Shown here one piece after another: positions 5,243 through 5,753 of a DNA stretch of 5,753 nucleotides. Source of the DNA: Acidobacteriota bacterium (GTDB lineage: Bacteria > Acidobacteriota > Terriglobia > UBA7540); assembly GCA_021786455.1 (NCBI GenBank), contig JAJYNF010000200.1, positions 1-5,753 of the forward strand. Direction: 5' to 3'. The position numbers and the translations under genes were made by a program. The notes under the pieces are model-generated. The model had not been told where the DNA came from, ran no database searches, and saw only the letters and a list, made by a program, of their open reading frames with translations. Every line of letters starts with the position of its first letter. The first letter of the stretch is position 1.

Positions 5243-5753
5243 CGCCGCCGCTTGCGCCGCGAACTCGGCCGGCGTTTGATATCCCAGGCTGCTGTGCGGC
5301 CGTTCCTGGTTGTAATCTTGCCGCCAGGCCTCAATCCGTTCCCGAGCTTCCACTAAATTCACGAACCCAAACTGGTTCAAGCACTCATCCCAAAACTTGC
5401 CGTTCAAGCTCTCGATCTGACCGTTGTCGGTGGGCTTGCCGGGTCGGATGAAATCGAGCGCCACACCCTGCTCATGCGCCCACTGGTCGACTACGAGAGA
5501 AATAAATTCCGGCCCATGGTCCACCTGAATCCGCTCCGGAAGCCGACCCTCGTTCCGCAGCCGTTCCAGCACGCGCACCAGGCAGCGATGTGTCCACTTC
5601 GAGGGCCAGGGATTCCCGCGTGTAGCCGTCCATTAGATTCAGCGTGCGGAACTTTCGCCCGCTCGCCAGCGCGTCGTGAGTGAAATCCATCGTCCACACC
5701 TCATCCACCCGCTTGCGTTTCCTTCGCCTCGCCGCCAAGCCTTGCTCCCGGTA
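5168..5753 (-). pseudogene. IS3-family transposase OrfB, frameshifted (5' end outside window)
   Basis: Two adjacent frames make up one DDE transposase. From the right edge the first reads YREQGLAARRRKRKR and then VWTMDFTHDAL, with first catalytic Asp at 5685-5687, to EVDTSLPG. It leaves the family there and continues as unrelated residues. The second frame resumes at about 5578 with VRVLERL and holds the second Asp in VDHGPEF (5519-5521). The Glu is in DNGQIESLNGKF (5411-5413), giving the DD(35)E spacing of the family, and the gene ends RPHSSLGYQTPAEFA plus a Pro-rich tail (stop 5168-5170). Close to the break, three or four residues expected between SLPG and VRVLERL are missing. That fits a deletion of about 8-11 bp among short GGTGCGCG-like repeats, although a sequencing error is possible. 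As written, the gene cannot make full-length OrfB. Confidence 0.82.

Larger units (their letters stand above)
1..5753. mobile_element. Composite-transposon-like structure: inverted IS3-family copies flanking a secreted CRTAC1/TPR gene cluster
   Basis: Two copies of one IS3-family element lie in opposite orientation with their 3' ends facing inward at 102 and 5141. They enclose 5,038 bp that hold an IS701-type transposase gene, three exported-protein genes and a decayed IS3 fragment. This layout permits joint mobilisation by the outer IS ends or inversion of the centre by recombination. Whether it has moved as one unit cannot be decided here, because both outer ends and any target duplication lie outside the window. 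Independent insertion of each copy into pre-existing IS sequences is an equally fair reading. Confidence 0.5.
5141..5753 (-). mobile_element. IS3-family insertion sequence, right copy (partial, runs off the window)
   Basis: The element begins at 5141 with TGACCTACTCCCC, an IS3-type terminal repeat starting TG, followed by the transposase gene in leftward orientation. The boundary is fixed by the point where identity with bases 1-102 ends and where the older transposase relic resumes at 5140. The 5' half of the element (OrfA and the start of OrfB) lies beyond 5753. Inner flanking bases are ...AACG; a matching 3-4 bp duplication would be expected at its outer end if it inserted on its own. Confidence 0.85.

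Noticed and set aside
4969..5334. A single minus-strand open frame that includes VESFNGKFRDECLN
   Set aside because: It runs through the IS3 terminus at 5141 and joins an out-of-frame reading of the right copy to the older relic. It is a junction artefact, not one gene.

Overview
This window looks like a mobile, insertion-sequence-rich accessory segment of a Gram-negative soil or sediment bacterium. Acidobacteriota is my best guess. It rests on the pairing of a secreted CRTAC1-type (FG-GAP/VCBS plus ASPIC/UnbV) protein with exported TPR proteins, which is very common in that phylum, but Planctomycetota, Verrucomicrobiota and related groups are not excluded. By eye the transposase genes are clearly richer in G+C than the three cargo genes.

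Layout. Bases 1-102 are the last 102 bp of an IS3-family element reading rightward (end of orfB plus the terminal repeat). The same 102 bp occur, identical and inverted, at 5141-5242 as the end of a second copy reading leftward, which continues past the right edge. Both copies end on the TG...CA dinucleotides typical of IS3-family elements, so 103-5140 is bracketed by tail-to-tail copies, the architecture of a composite transposon. Just inside the left copy lies an IS701-family transposase gene on the minus strand (121-1281). Its C-terminus is frameshifted at a run of seven A and cut by the IS3 copy. Just inside the right copy lies a decayed fragment of a different IS3-family transposase (about 5004-5140), cut by the right copy exactly before its catalytic Glu. 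The visible part of the right copy's own transposase gene carries a frameshift.

Cargo. Between the ISs is a three-gene rightward cluster. A Tat-exported seven-bladed beta-propeller protein with an ASPIC/UnbV tail (1399-3108) is followed after 59 bp by a Sec-exported protein of about eight TPR units (3168-4133). This overlaps by 11 bp a second exported TPR protein (4123-4962). All three should act outside the cytoplasm, probably as a surface or periplasmic assembly of propeller plus TPR scaffolds. The substrate or partner cannot be read from the sequence.

No tRNA, rRNA, CRISPR array, convincing promoter or terminator was found. The interest lies in layered IS-into-IS insertions, inactivating lesions in the mobile genes, and a poorly understood secreted module enclosed by inverted IS copies.
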